Assembly (NCBI GenBank): GCA_014801075.1
Contig: JAAVEW010000004.1
Coordinates: 101,190-165,189, forward strand
Origin: Barnesiella sp.
GTDB lineage: Bacteria; Bacteroidota; Bacteroidia; Bacteroidales; Muribaculaceae
Length of the DNA stretch: 64,000 nucleotides
Direction of reading: 5' to 3'
A program made the translations under genes and the position numbers. This document shows positions 1 to 9,764 of the stretch, one piece after another (the stretch's first letter is position 1; every line of letters begins with the position of its first letter). Below the pieces are notes generated by a model. It saw only the letters and a program-made list of their open reading frames with translations. It was not told the DNA's origin and searched no databases.

Positions 1-2796
1 GCAGGCTCTATGAGCGACGGTACGCTTCTCAACGTGCTCAACACCGGCGACGTCTACGCCTATACCCACAATGCGGGCGGCATCTGCGGTAACTGGCTCT
101 CCAAAAAGACTACCGTCGGCGCCGTGGCCTACGGCACTGTCGGCACAGCCAAGGAGAAGATTACCACTATGGGCGGTTTTGCCGGTGACTTCGGCACCAA
201 CGCCTCTATCCCCGAAGGCTCTACAGCCAACTATTTTGACACTCAGATTGTTGGTTCGGGTACGGTAGGTATCAAACCTGCCGACGGCATCACCGCAGCC
301 GAGACCGCAACCCTCACCTCGGGCAACGCTCTCGCCGGCCTCGACACTGAAATCTGGGACTTCAAGGCAGGCATGTATCCCGTGCTCGCATCGTTTGCCG
401 ACGAGCCCTCGCTCGACGCTTACCGCCGCATCGTGGTCACCATGCCCGAAGGTGACACCCGCGCCAACCTTCATGGTACTTCGGCCCTCGCTCAGGTCGA
501 CGGCATGACATGGTCGCTCGCCGACGGCACCGGTTTCACTATTTCCGGTTCAGAGCTTATCGCGCCCGCCGACGTTGAAACCGAGGTGACCGACACTCTC
601 AACGCCGCCTACAACGGCTTCACCAAGTCAATCCCCCTCTCGTCGAAACCCGCTTGTCCCGTCACCGGCGACGGCACCGCCAACAGTCCTCTCCTCATCA
701 CTTCGGCTCAGGAGTGGAACGCGCTTGCCGACTGGATGCAGATGATGATTTTCAACACTCAGGGCGTCTACGTTGCGCTCGCCGAAGATATCGACTTCGA
801 GGGCGGCGAGATGAAAGCACTCTCACCCTCCGATGCCAACGCCTGGGCCGGCACATTTGACGGCTGCGGCTACAAGGTATCAGGTTTCGACAATGTCACC
901 ACCGCCACTTATCCCGCCGTGTTCAACACCGTGACTGCCGACGCTGTCATCAAGGACGTGACCTTCGAAGGTAAGATTACTGCCAAGACCGGCGGCTACA
1001 TTACAGTTGTCGCCGGCAAGCTCTACGGCAAGATTGAGGGCGTAACCACCAACGTGGAAATCGACGCTACCGCCGCCGCGCTCAACAACATCGCGGGTAT
1101 CACGGCCTACGCCTACGCAGGTGCTTCGCTCATCGACTGCCACAACCTCGGCAACATCTCGTCGAAGGGTACGGGCTTAGCCGGTATCTGTGTTGACGCC
1201 GCTGCCGGTGTCACCTTCACCGACTGCTCCAACGAGGGCGACCTGACCACCACAACCGTTACTGCCAACACCTACATGGGCGGTATCGTGGCTCAGTCCA
1301 ACCCCAACTCCTTCCTGCGCTGCTACAACACCGGCGCGCTCACCGGCTCCAACAAGTCCAACGGCATTGCCGGTATCGTAGCCAACATGCGCGCTACCGC
1401 AGGCCGCTCGTTCGTGTTCACCTACTGCTACAATACGGGTGACATCACCGGTTCCGCATTCCTCGGCGGTCTTACAGGTAACTCTGCCACCACCGTAGGC
1501 GGTACGGGTATCGACGCTCTCAGCTGCTACAACAGCGGTAACATCAACTCTATCGCCACTGCCAATGTGGCTTCATCAGGTTCGGCCGGCCTCTTCGCCG
1601 TCTACAACGCCGCGTCAAGCATCTACAACTGCTACAACTCGGGTACGGTGACTTCAACCGCATGTCAGAATATCGGCGGTATCACCGGTTTCTACAAGGC
1701 CAACCCCGGTGCGCAGTATCCCGTAGTCATCTATGGCTGCTACAATGAGGGCGCCATCAACTCGGCTTCCCATACAGTCGGCGGTATCTCCGGGGCGGTC
1801 GCAGGCTTCACCACCATTGAGAATTGCTACAACGTGGCTCCCGTCACCGCGCTCAACAGCGTAGGCGGTATCCTCGGCGGTGCAACCATCGTATCCACTG
1901 AGGTGACCAACTGCTGGAACTCCGGTGCCATCTCCGCTACCGGTACAGGCACTGGCGCTTACACTGCCGCCACTTCGGGTATCGCTGCCGGTGGTATTGC
2001 CGGTCGCGCCCAGGGTAAGTACAGCTACTGCTACAACCTCGGTGAAGTATCGGGTGCTACCTATGTAGCCGGTATCGCCGGACAGCCCACCAAGGGCTCA
2101 TCGGCCTCGGCTTGCGGTACTCAGGTGCTCGACTGCTACAATGCAGGCGTAGTGTCATCAACCATCGCTGATGGCGAGGCCGGCCACCTTATCGGTATGG
2201 CAGCCAACTGGAACGATGCCTTCAATAAGGCTGAAGGCTCATTCTACCTCACCGACGTTGATGGTAACGCAGCCAGCGAGTCAGCTATCGGTACTGCTTT
2301 CACTACTGTCGAGCTCGTAGCTGACAAAGAAGCCGAAATCGGTTCGGAATGGGAGCGCAACCTCTACTGTCTGCCCGTCCTCAAAAGCGATGCCGACAAC
2401 GACCGCGCGCTTCTCAACAGTATCTGTCTGCTTGAATCGGACAACGATGTCCTGACTCCCGTCACCGCTGCCACCACCGTCACCAAGGCTCTCGTAGTCG
2501 GTAACCCCGCGGGCACTGACTGGACAAGCGCCGACAACATTGCGGTTGACGGCAACAGCGCGGTGTTCAACAAGACAATCATCGGCGAGACAAGCCTCAC
2601 TGCCACTCGCGGTGACTACTCCCGCACGTTCACCTTCAAGGCCGACGTAACCTCCGGCATCGACAGCATCGAATCGGCCGCCGACGATGCTGACGCCATC
2701 TACTACGACCTTAACGGTATCCGCGTCAACAACCCCGCAGAGGGTCGCCCCTACATCCGCGTAATCAACGGCAAAGCAACCAAAATAATCCGCTAA
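1..2796 (+). CDS. GLUG-type repeat surface protein, 5'-truncated by window edge
   Basis: The frame is open from base 1, so the true start lies upstream; at least 931 residues are visible. From about residue 325 to 760 the protein is built of repeats of the form C(Y/W)N(S/T)G, followed by a Gly-Gly-Ile turn (for example CYNTGDITG and CYNEGAIN). I count roughly nine clear copies, resembling GLUG-type beta-solenoid repeats. Two Ig-like spacer segments (about 135-215 and 805-890) separate and follow the repeats. The last 35 residues (YDLNGIRV ... YIRVINGKATKIIR) look like a Bacteroidetes Por/T9SS-type C-terminal signal. A surface adhesin or glycan-binding role is inference. The gene ends ahead of two tandem hairpins and is not obviously part of the sugar-degradation operons. 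Confidence 0.75.
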   Translation, partial: AGSMSDGTLLNVLNTGDVYAYTHNAGGICGNWLSKKTTVGAVAYGTVGTAKEKITTMGGFAGDFGTNASIPEGSTANYFDTQIVGSGTVGIKPADGITAAETATLTSGNALAGLDTEIWDFKAGMYPVLASFADEPSLDAYRRIVVTMPEGDTRANLHGTSALAQVDGMTWSLADGTGFTISGSELIAPADVETEVTDTLNAAYNGFTKSIPLSSKPACPVTGDGTANSPLLITSAQEWNALADWMQMMIFNTQGVYVALAEDIDFEGGEMKALSPSDANAWAGTFDGCGYKVSGFDNVTTATYPAVFNTVTADAVIKDVTFEGKITAKTGGYITVVAGKLYGKIEGVTTNVEIDATAAALNNIAGITAYAYAGASLIDCHNLGNISSKGTGLAGICVDAAAGVTFTDCSNEGDLTTTTVTANTYMGGIVAQSNPNSFLRCYNTGALTGSNKSNGIAGIVANMRATAGRSFVFTYCYNTGDITGSAFLGGLTGNSATTVGGTGIDALSCYNSGNINSIATANVASSGSAGLFAVYNAASSIYNCYNSGTVTSTACQNIGGITGFYKANPGAQYPVVIYGCYNEGAINSASHTVGGISGAVAGFTTIENCYNVAPVTALNSVGGILGGATIVSTEVTNCWNSGAISATGTGTGAYTAATSGIAAGGIAGRAQGKYSYCYNLGEVSGATYVAGIAGQPTKGSSASACGTQVLDCYNAGVVSSTIADGEAGHLIGMAANWNDAFNKAEGSFYLTDVDGNAASESAIGTAFTTVELVADKEAEIGSEWERNLYCLPVLKSDADNDRALLNSICLLESDNDVLTPVTAATTVTKALVVGNPAGTDWTSADNIAVDGNSAVFNKTIIGETSLTATRGDYSRTFTFKADVTSGIDSIESAADDADAIYYDLNGIRVNNPAEGRPYIRVINGKATKIIR

Positions 2797-2822
2797 GCCG
2801 CGCCAACCCACGCAAATCTCAC

Positions 2823-2910
2823 AAGGCTGCGCCGTAAACCTTAATTACGGCGCAGCCTTACTAATTATAAATGTCCACGAATAGGGCGTGCCATCCCGGC
2901 ACGCCCTATT
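2823..2910 (+). terminator. Two tandem hairpins after the repeat protein
   Basis: A perfect 15-bp stem (2823-2837 with 2845-2859) is followed by a second perfect 13-bp stem (2880-2892 with 2898-2910). The second is flanked by A/T, as in bidirectional terminators. They separate the repeat protein from the MntA/HepT pair. Confidence 0.7.
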
Positions 2911-2968
2911 ATATTATGGTGTCGCAAGACACAACCCCGTTCTTTTTATTCCTGCCCTCAGTCAACGT

Positions 2969-2999
2969 TTTGGAAAATAGCGTTTAATTATTATCTTTG
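2969..2999 (+). promoter_or_regulatory. Bacteroidetes-type promoter of the mntA-hepT pair
   Basis: TTTG at 2969-2972, a 19-bp spacer, and TATCTTTG at 2992-2999 match the Bacteroides sigma-ABfr consensus (TTTG / TAnnTTTG). The mntA ATG follows 30 bp later. Confidence 0.75.
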
Positions 3000-3029
3000 C
3001 AATTGATATACAGAATATAACGAAGTAGT

Positions 3030-3335
3030 ATGCACCTTGTTGAGATAAATATCCGTAAGATAATCGATATATGCAGGCGTTTTCACGTGCGCAAGCTGTG
3101 GGTTTTCGGGTCGATATTGACTAATCGGTTTAACGAAAGCAGCGATGTTGATTTGTGCGTTGATTTTGACAAAAGCAGCATTGACCTGTCAGATTATGCC
3201 GACAATTTTTTCGACTTTCAGTATGCTCTTGAGGACCTGTTTGGTCGGAAAGTCGACATCACCGAAGACTCTGCCGTGCGCAATCCCTATTTCCGACAAG
3301 AATTAAACCAAACACGCCGCCTGATTTATGGATGA
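3030..3335 (+). CDS. mntA: MntA-type nucleotidyltransferase antitoxin
   Basis: A 101-residue minimal nucleotidyltransferase. The family signature GSX10DXD is present as FGS, ten residues, then DVD (about residues 27-41), with a further acidic strand (VDITED) near residue 72. In characterised pairs, MntA antitoxins AMPylate a tyrosine of the partner HepT toxin. Here the gene overlaps the downstream hepT-like gene by 8 bp, which supports a co-translated pair. It has its own promoter and lies between terminators, so it is an isolated two-gene module. Whether it is an active antitoxin cannot be told from sequence, but all three metal-binding positions are kept. Confidence 0.85.
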   Translation: MHLVEINIRKIIDICRRFHVRKLWVFGSILTNRFNESSDVDLCVDFDKSSIDLSDYADNFFDFQYALEDLFGRKVDITEDSAVRNPYFRQELNQTRRLIYG

Positions 3336-3675
3336 AAAACTGATATCCAAATATCTTAATGATATTCTTGATTCAATAGTGCAGATAGAGTCCTACTTTG
3401 ATACTATGCCGTGTCGGTTTGATGTGTATTGCAACACGCCAATGATGCAACGTGCTATTCAGATGAACATATCCATTATTGGTGAGGCTACAAATAAATT
3501 GCTGAAGATTGCACCTGAAGTACCGATTACGAAGGCAAGAAAAATTGTGGACACCCGTAATTACTTGATTCATGGCTATGACAGTGTCAGTCATGATATG
3601 GTATGGTCAATTGTAATAAAACATCTTCCGCTGTTGAAAACAGAAGTTAAGGAACTGATATCCAACTATCAATAG
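3328..3675 (+). CDS. hepT: HepT-like (DUF86) ribonuclease toxin
   Basis: A 115-residue all-helical protein of the HepT/DUF86 family. The HEPN catalytic motif RX4HXY appears as RNYLIHGY (about residues 75-82), carrying the catalytic Arg and His and the Tyr that MntA modifies in known systems. The start ATG lies inside the end of mntA (8-bp overlap), so translation is probably coupled. The motif is intact, so it should be a functional RNase if expressed alone. Base composition is lower in GC than the neighbouring sugar-degradation genes, consistent with an acquired module. A strong hairpin follows the stop. Confidence 0.85.
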   Translation: MDEKLISKYLNDILDSIVQIESYFDTMPCRFDVYCNTPMMQRAIQMNISIIGEATNKLLKIAPEVPITKARKIVDTRNYLIHGYDSVSHDMVWSIVIKHLPLLKTEVKELISNYQ

Positions 3676-3693
3676 CTATTCAGGGACTGATAT

Positions 3694-3751
3694 AAAAAGC
3701 CGGAGCACTGTGGTGGCAGGTTGATGCCTGCGTTGGTGCTCCGGCTTTTTT
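3694..3751. terminator. Bidirectional terminator between hepT and the GH2-propeller gene
   Basis: A perfect 15-bp stem (3694-3708 with 3736-3750), with a smaller internal hairpin (GCAGG/CCTGC), begins with A5 and ends with T6. It can therefore terminate the plus-strand mntA-hepT transcript and the minus-strand operon arriving from 3891. The stretch 3752-3890 holds nothing else I recognise. Confidence 0.85.
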
Positions 3752-3890
3752 GTTTTGTTGTATTTTGGTGTGCGACCCGGGCGGGGCGCGGCTGTATCGG
3801 TTATTCCTTTCTCAGTGTGTTAATAGGTGTAAAGTTTCAAGCAATGTTTTGGGGTGGTGGGGAGTGAGAGAGGATGGTGAGGGCGGGGGA

Positions 3891-6800
3891 TTAGCGGATG
3901 ATGAATTTGATGGTGGCGGGAGAGTGGTGTTTGGCGGCGAGAGAGGCTACGTAGAGGCCCGGTTGGGGGAGAGCTACGGTGCCGCGGCCTGTCACTTCGT
4001 CGCGGCGGACGAGGATGCCTGCGGCGTTGTAGATGCTGAGAGTAGCGGCACCCGCGCCGGCGGTGTATCCCAGAGCATGCTCAAGGGGATACACCGCGGG
4101 AGTGGTGTCAATAGCGATACCGTCGACCGACGAGAGGTCGGCGCCGTTAAACTTGGCTGTGGCAAACTTACCGGCAGCCTTGCCGTTGTCAATAGCCTGC
4201 ACGCCCCATTCATACTCGGCATTGTCGACGGGAATCGACAGCGAGATGGTTGTGCCGGCGATAGCGGGAGTGAGTTCCGTCACCTTCATGCGGCCTGTGG
4301 CGATGTCGGCGGGGAGGGTCATGTAAGCCTTGTCGTCGCCCGCTTTGCGCACGAACACGTTGTAGCGCAGGGCCTCGGCGGGAGTGTTGTCATCGTTGGC
4401 GGCGTCCCAGCTGAGAATGAGTTTGCCGGAAGCGGCATCGTAGGCCACGCGCAGGTTTTCGGGAGCTGAGGGAGCGGCGTTGACGTCGGCCGAAGTGTTG
4501 GTGTAGAGCTGCGCGTTGCAGTCCTTGCCGCAGCCTGATGAAGAGGCCCAGCCCATAGTCCAGGCGTCGAGACGGTTATCGTTGTCGTAGTCGATAAGGT
4601 GGCAGTTGCCGTGGCTTATACGGTCGAAAGTAAACTTCTTGCCGAACGGGTCGTCATACCATCCGCCCATATCCTTGAATGTGAAGTCGCCGCGGTTGAG
4701 GTAGAGCCAGGTAGTGATTTCGTGGGTGGAACCGTGACCGCCGATGAGGATGTCGGGATAGCCGTCGCCGTTGACGTCGGCCACGTCGGGAGTGGCGCCG
4801 TCGACGCCCTCAAAGCCGCTCTTGTCATTGATTACGAGAGAGAACTTGCGGTTGCCGTCGTTGCGGTAGATGTAGATGTCCTTGCGAGAGCCGGCGCCGT
4901 AGTTGGAGTAGCCGGTCACGAGAATGTCGGTGAGACCGTCGGCATTGAAGTCGGCGGGCACGCATGATGAGTCGTAAGAGCCGAACATGCGGCCGGGCAG
5001 TTCGCTGAATGTGCCGTCGCCATTGTTCCAGTAGATGTGGAGATTGGCTTCGAGCGAACCGTAGCCCGATGCCATGATGTCGAGGTTGCCGTCGTTGTCA
5101 AGGTCGGCGAAATATACCGAGCCGCGTGAGAAACCGGGAAGCTCGGCCACGCCGTCGAGCGGAGTGCGCTGCAGTTCGAAACCGTTGCCGCCGAGATTCT
5201 TGTAGAGCGAGAGCACGCGGCGGTCGTTGCGGATGAGGGGAGTACCGTCGGTGTCGGTATCCTCATAGTCAGCGTAGCCCATGACCACGATGTCGGTGAA
5301 GCCGTCGTTGTTGTAGTCGCCGGCCGATGCCCAGTGGCGTGAGCGGCCACCGTCGCGGGCGTTGTAGATGGGAGCGATGCCGTAGGCACCGTCAACGTTT
5401 ACGTCGGTGAAGTTGCCGTTGCCGTCATTCTTGTAGAGAAAGGCGGCGATGTCGGCGAGATTGTCGCTGTAGTTTCTGTTCTTCAGGCCGGGCATGAAGA
5501 GGTCGAGGTTGCCGTCGTTGTCGATGTCGAGCCACACGGGGTCGGCGTAGAAGCAGGGTGCGATGGCGTTGTTGACGGTTTTGAACGCGCCCTCACCTGC
5601 GTGTTTGTAGATGAGGGTGCGGTCATCGTTCAGATGGTTGTGGTGGCCCGAGTAGAGCAGTTCGAGGTTGCCGTCGTTGTCAATGTCGCCCCAGGCCACG
5701 TTGGAACGGTCGGCAGTGTGGGAAAAGTCAGTGGCGGTAACCTTCTTGAACGAAGGGGTAGCGGGATTCACCACGTTGTCTTCGTATTCGGTAAATTCAG
5801 TGGGGTAATACTCCGAGAAATCCTCGGTGTATTCGATATCCTTGTCGGAGAAAGCCGAGATGCCGAGGTCCATAATCTGGCCGCCCGAGCCCTGCTTGCC
5901 GAGGATGGCGATAAGGTTCCATTCGCCGGGGCGGATAGCAGCCTTTGCGGCGTCTGAGATGTCGACGGGAATGTAGCCGCCGGTGAAGCCGGTACGTGAG
6001 GCAGCCCACACGCCGTTGATGTATATCTCGATATCATCATCGTGGAAAGTCACGAAGCGGAGAGTCTCGATTTCCTCGGGAGTGAGGTCGCCGATTTTAA
6101 ACCAGCGGCGCATCACGATGCGGTTGGTGTTCCAGTTAGTGCCCACGAGATTCTGTGACGAGCCTACGTTGGCACCGAAAGCAGCTTCCCCGACAGGCCA
6201 TGACGAGTCGTCAAATCCTGTTTCCTGCCAGTGGGCGGGCACGTTGGAGCTTGTGTTGTAGCGCCACTTGTAGCGGTGCGAGCCGCTTGTCGAGATGATG
6301 GGAGTGACGTGCATGTCGCTGTGGGGAAGAGCGATTACCTCTTCGATTTTGGAACGCAATTTCGCGGGATTGTCGGTCTTGAGCACCTTGCGGTCATAGG
6401 TCAGGATACCGTTTTTCTCAATCTCCACGTCGGCTATCTGAGTGTAGACGGCGGCGTTGAGGCCCATGTGATAGAGGTCCATCAGCTCGTCGCAGAGCAT
6501 ATTGAAATAGTCGGTGAAGTCACCCTTGGTCTCTACCACGGTGTACTGGAAGTCGCCGCCGGGCCATATATGTCCCGGTTCCTTGAGCGTGATACCGCCA
6601 TACTCGCCGCAGACTGCCGCGCGCGATGCGTGGGTGGGGCATGAGGGGTGGGGGTAGCTGTGGGTATCGATGATGTCGCCTATTTCGTGGTCGGTCCAGC
6701 CGCTGGCGTTACATATCAGCGAAGCTTTGCCGAAGCGCGCGGGCGACAGACGGTTTACGTTGTTCTGCACGAGGGCGGTCACTTCGGGGGTGTCAAACTG

Positions 6801-8135
6801 GCCCCAGCCTTCGTTGAACACTACCCAGTGGACAATCGACGGGTGGTTTTTCAGCGCGCCGATTATTCTGACGGCCTCATCCTTGTAGTTGGATTTGGCA
6901 ACCTCTTCGTAGCCCTGCACCACATTGCCCGAGGGAAGGTCCTGCCATACGAGGATACCCTCGCGGTCACACAGATAGTACCATCTGTCGGGCTCTACCT
7001 TGATATGCTTTCTGACCATGTTGAAACCGAGGTCCTTCATTGTCTTGATGTCAAATATCATGGCCTCTTCCGTCGGGGGAGTGTGCAATCCGTCGGGCCA
7101 GAAGCCCTGGTCGAGCGTACCGATCTGGAATATCTGCTCGCCGTTGAGGAAAATGCGGGGGAGACCGTCGACATTCTTCACCTCGATGCGGCGCATACCG
7201 CAGTACGACGATACCTTGTCAACCTCCTTGCCATCCTTGGTCAGAGTGATGTCTACGTCGTAGAGGTAGGGGTCCTCGGGGCTCCAGGGATGAGCGTCGG
7301 GGATAGTGACGCGGATGATGGCGTCGGGGGCCGAACCGTTGGTGGCGGCCACCTCCTTGCCCTCGCGGTCCTTCACGCTGACATTAACCTTGGCTGCCGC
7401 GTCGTTGGCCGCAACCTTGAGGCTTATCCAATTCTGCGACAGGGTGGGCTCCATCTCCAGGCCGGTGATGTAGCTTTCGGGAGCGGCTTCGAGCCATACT
7501 GTCTGCCATATACCGCTTGAGCAGGTGTACCAGCATATCGAAGGATTCTTTGACTGCTTGCCGGTCATCTGACCCTGCACGCCGGTGTTGTCGTCGATAT
7601 ATACCACGATTTCCTGCTCGGCTTTCGCGGGGTCAACGGCCTCGGTAATGTCAAAAGTGAAGGGGTCGTAACCGCCGGTGTGGCGACCTACCTCCTTACC
7701 GTTGACATAGGCTTTCGCTTCCCAGTCCACAGCGCCGAAGTGAAGCAGCAGGCGCTTTCCTTTCATATCCTCGGGGATGGCAAACGTGCGGCGATACCAG
7801 TAGCACTGGTCGTCGCTTTTCTCCATCACGCCCGACAGCGCCGACTCTATAGGGTAGGGCACGAGGATACTCTTGTCGTAGTCAAATGTTGATTTGAACG
7901 GTTCGTCGGTGACGCCTTTGCGGAGTTCCCAGATGCCGTTGAGGTTGAGCCAGCCCTCGTCGCGCACCATCTGCGGGCGCGGGTATTCGGGCAGCGGACA
8001 CGAAGTGTCAATCTGAGTGGCCCACGGTGTCATCATCGGGGCCTCCTTCATCTGCCATTGGGGCGCGGCTGCCGAGACTTCGGCTGCCATCATCGCTCCC
8101 AGTAGCAGGGAGGTTACAATAAATTTACTTTTCAT
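3891..8135 (-). CDS. Secreted GH2 glycosidase fused to FG-GAP propeller, FN3 and T9SS-like tail
   Basis: A 1414-residue multidomain exoenzyme with a signal peptide (about 1-23). Residues 50-300 form the GH2 sugar-binding and Ig-like domains, and 310-600 a TIM barrel. The acid/base is Glu442 in VVFNEGWGQF and the nucleophile Glu511 in CGEYGG. A second jelly roll spans about 610-765. Residues 800-1215 carry FG-GAP/VCBS repeats with Asp-rich calcium loops (DIDNDGNLDL and variants), as in a seven-blade propeller. An FN3 domain (about 1225-1325) and a C-terminal sorting-like domain ending FIIR follow. The propeller-to-tail half is homologous along its length to the separate gene at 15211-17181. 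The specificity is probably a beta-galactosidase or related activity, but GH2 alone does not decide it. The gene lies 57 bp after a GH43 gene, likely in one operon. Confidence 0.88.
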   Translation of the reverse strand: MKSKFIVTSLLLGAMMAAEVSAAAPQWQMKEAPMMTPWATQIDTSCPLPEYPRPQMVRDEGWLNLNGIWELRKGVTDEPFKSTFDYDKSILVPYPIESALSGVMEKSDDQCYWYRRTFAIPEDMKGKRLLLHFGAVDWEAKAYVNGKEVGRHTGGYDPFTFDITEAVDPAKAEQEIVVYIDDNTGVQGQMTGKQSKNPSICWYTCSSGIWQTVWLEAAPESYITGLEMEPTLSQNWISLKVAANDAAAKVNVSVKDREGKEVAATNGSAPDAIIRVTIPDAHPWSPEDPYLYDVDITLTKDGKEVDKVSSYCGMRRIEVKNVDGLPRIFLNGEQIFQIGTLDQGFWPDGLHTPPTEEAMIFDIKTMKDLGFNMVRKHIKVEPDRWYYLCDREGILVWQDLPSGNVVQGYEEVAKSNYKDEAVRIIGALKNHPSIVHWVVFNEGWGQFDTPEVTALVQNNVNRLSPARFGKASLICNASGWTDHEIGDIIDTHSYPHPSCPTHASRAAVCGEYGGITLKEPGHIWPGGDFQYTVVETKGDFTDYFNMLCDELMDLYHMGLNAAVYTQIADVEIEKNGILTYDRKVLKTDNPAKLRSKIEEVIALPHSDMHVTPIISTSGSHRYKWRYNTSSNVPAHWQETGFDDSSWPVGEAAFGANVGSSQNLVGTNWNTNRIVMRRWFKIGDLTPEEIETLRFVTFHDDDIEIYINGVWAASRTGFTGGYIPVDISDAAKAAIRPGEWNLIAILGKQGSGGQIMDLGISAFSDKDIEYTEDFSEYYPTEFTEYEDNVVNPATPSFKKVTATDFSHTADRSNVAWGDIDNDGNLELLYSGHHNHLNDDRTLIYKHAGEGAFKTVNNAIAPCFYADPVWLDIDNDGNLDLFMPGLKNRNYSDNLADIAAFLYKNDGNGNFTDVNVDGAYGIAPIYNARDGGRSRHWASAGDYNNDGFTDIVVMGYADYEDTDTDGTPLIRNDRRVLSLYKNLGGNGFELQRTPLDGVAELPGFSRGSVYFADLDNDGNLDIMASGYGSLEANLHIYWNNGDGTFSELPGRMFGSYDSSCVPADFNADGLTDILVTGYSNYGAGSRKDIYIYRNDGNRKFSLVINDKSGFEGVDGATPDVADVNGDGYPDILIGGHGSTHEITTWLYLNRGDFTFKDMGGWYDDPFGKKFTFDRISHGNCHLIDYDNDNRLDAWTMGWASSSGCGKDCNAQLYTNTSADVNAAPSAPENLRVAYDAASGKLILSWDAANDDNTPAEALRYNVFVRKAGDDKAYMTLPADIATGRMKVTELTPAIAGTTISLSIPVDNAEYEWGVQAIDNGKAAGKFATAKFNGADLSSVDGIAIDTTPAVYPLEHALGYTAGAGAATLSIYNAAGILVRRDEVTGRGTVALPQPGLYVASLAAKHHSPATIKFIIR

Positions 8136-8192
8136 TGTTAAATTGTGATATGAATAAGTTTGGATTATTTTCTTTGGTGTAACGGGCGCGGG

Positions 8193-9653
8193 TTACTGCT
8201 TGGAGGGGGTAATCACGATGGCGAGCATGTCGAGCGTGCCGTTGTCGCCGCGCAGGTCTATGTATTCAACGTCGGGATTGATTATGACCCCTTCCACGGT
8301 GATTTCGGCAAAGCGGTCGGCGGGAGTGTCAATCACAACGTCGCCCGATACCTTGGTGCCGTTGACGCTCAGGTGGAATGCCGTGCCCGGCTCCTGAGCC
8401 TTTGCCTTGAATGTAATGTCATATTTACCCTCGTTGCGGGCGTTGACGCTGTAGCGCATCCAGTCGCCTTTGTGAATATTGGTGATATAGTCGCCCGAGG
8501 TTGAGGATGCTTTTTCGGGAGCGTCGCCGCCGTTTTTGTAGTAGGCGTAGTTGGTACCGCCGTTGTTGTAGTTGACGGCATTGACGGTCAGCGATTCACC
8601 GGCTGCAGGGAGCATCAGCATCTCGCCGGCGGGAGTACCCCAGTTGTGTATGGGGCGTATGGTGCCGTCGGGATTGTATTCGAGCTCGTCGATGCATACC
8701 GAGCGCAGTTCATCCTTGCCCGAGGGGTTGTTGCAGTGATAGAGGGCATACCATTTCCCTTTGTACTCTACAATCGAGCCGTGGCTCGTGCCGCAGCCGG
8801 TAGCGTAGAGATATACGCCCTTGTCCTCCCAGGGTCCGAGCGGAGAGTCGGACATCGCGTAGCGCAGCTGATTGCCGTCAGCTCCGTGGTCGTCGCTGTG
8901 CGAGAGGTAATACTTGCCGTTGTATTTGTGTATCCACGGGCCTTCGTGAAACTCTACCAGGCCCTCCATGCGTTGCATTTCACCGTCAAGTTTCGTCCAG
9001 TCGTCGCGGCGCAGTTTGCCGCCGGCACACCAGCCGCAGCCGCCGTTATAGAAGTAGGGCTGTCCGTCGTCGTCAACGAACACGCAGGGGTCAAAGAGCT
9101 GCGGAGCGCCCTCGATGTAGCCGGCCATGTGGAAATCGCCGGCGGGGTCGTCGCTCACGGCTACGCCGGTGCGCCAGTCATGACCGCCCCAGGGAAGGGG
9201 TTCGTTCACGTGGGGGAAGTAGAAGTAATACTTGCCGTTGGCGGGATTGTAGGCGCAGTCAGGGGCCCACATCCATCCCTCGATACCCCAGCCCGACTGA
9301 TTCTTCACGTCGGCCGACGAGAGTATCTCGCCGTGGTCGGTCCAGTTGACCATATCGTCGGTGGAGAACACGTGGTAGCGGTCCATGCGGTCGCAGCCGT
9401 AGGCGGGTTCCATATCGTGGCTGGCGTAGATGTAGAAGCGGCCGTCGGCCCACACGTGGCCCGAGGGGTCGGCGGTGAAGAGGCGTCCTATGCTGTCGCT
9501 GCCGTACATCGGCGACGGAAATTCTACAAACAAAGGATTGTGCATCTCGCGAGTCATAGGATATTTCAGCGGTTGGCCGGCATTTGCGGCAAGAGCTGCC
9601 CCGGCCGAAGCCATAAGCAGTATCACGGCTTTAGTAGCAGGAATTCTTTTCAT
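8193..9653 (-). CDS. Secreted GH43 glycosidase with C-terminal CBM6
   Basis: A 486-residue exported enzyme (signal peptide about 1-23). The five-bladed GH43 catalytic domain spans about 35-340. The expected triad is visible: Asp62 (TADPSG, base), Asp188 (FDPCVFVDDDG, pKa modulator) and Glu237 (EFHEGPW, acid). Residues about 355-486 resemble CBM6 (GDWMRYSVNARNEGKYDITF). GH43 enzymes of this type are alpha-L-arabinofuranosidases, beta-xylosidases or galactan-active, and the exact specificity is open. It is the upstream partner of the GH2-propeller gene (57-bp gap) and has its own promoter signals at 9683-9714. Confidence 0.88.
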   Translation of the reverse strand: MKRIPATKAVILLMASAGAALAANAGQPLKYPMTREMHNPLFVEFPSPMYGSDSIGRLFTADPSGHVWADGRFYIYASHDMEPAYGCDRMDRYHVFSTDDMVNWTDHGEILSSADVKNQSGWGIEGWMWAPDCAYNPANGKYYFYFPHVNEPLPWGGHDWRTGVAVSDDPAGDFHMAGYIEGAPQLFDPCVFVDDDGQPYFYNGGCGWCAGGKLRRDDWTKLDGEMQRMEGLVEFHEGPWIHKYNGKYYLSHSDDHGADGNQLRYAMSDSPLGPWEDKGVYLYATGCGTSHGSIVEYKGKWYALYHCNNPSGKDELRSVCIDELEYNPDGTIRPIHNWGTPAGEMLMLPAAGESLTVNAVNYNNGGTNYAYYKNGGDAPEKASSTSGDYITNIHKGDWMRYSVNARNEGKYDITFKAKAQEPGTAFHLSVNGTKVSGDVVIDTPADRFAEITVEGVIINPDVEYIDLRGDNGTLDMLAIVITPSKQ

Positions 9654-9682
9654 TGCATGGTATTGTTAAAGTAATCTATTTA

Positions 9683-9714
9683 CAAAATTATCAATAACCC
9701 CTAACCCGTTCAAG
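9683..9714 (-). promoter_or_regulatory. Candidate promoter of the GH43/GH2-propeller operon
   Basis: Read on the minus strand, TAATTTTG (9690-9683) is preceded 20 bp upstream by CTTG (9714-9711), close to the Bacteroidetes consensus. A 7-bp inverted repeat GCACAAA/TTTGTGC (9735-9741 and 9756-9762) lies just upstream of the -33 element, where an activator could bind. Confidence 0.5.
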
Positions 9715-9764
9715 CAACCATTTTCTAAAAAATAGCACAAATGTCCTACTAAGACTTTGTGCAA

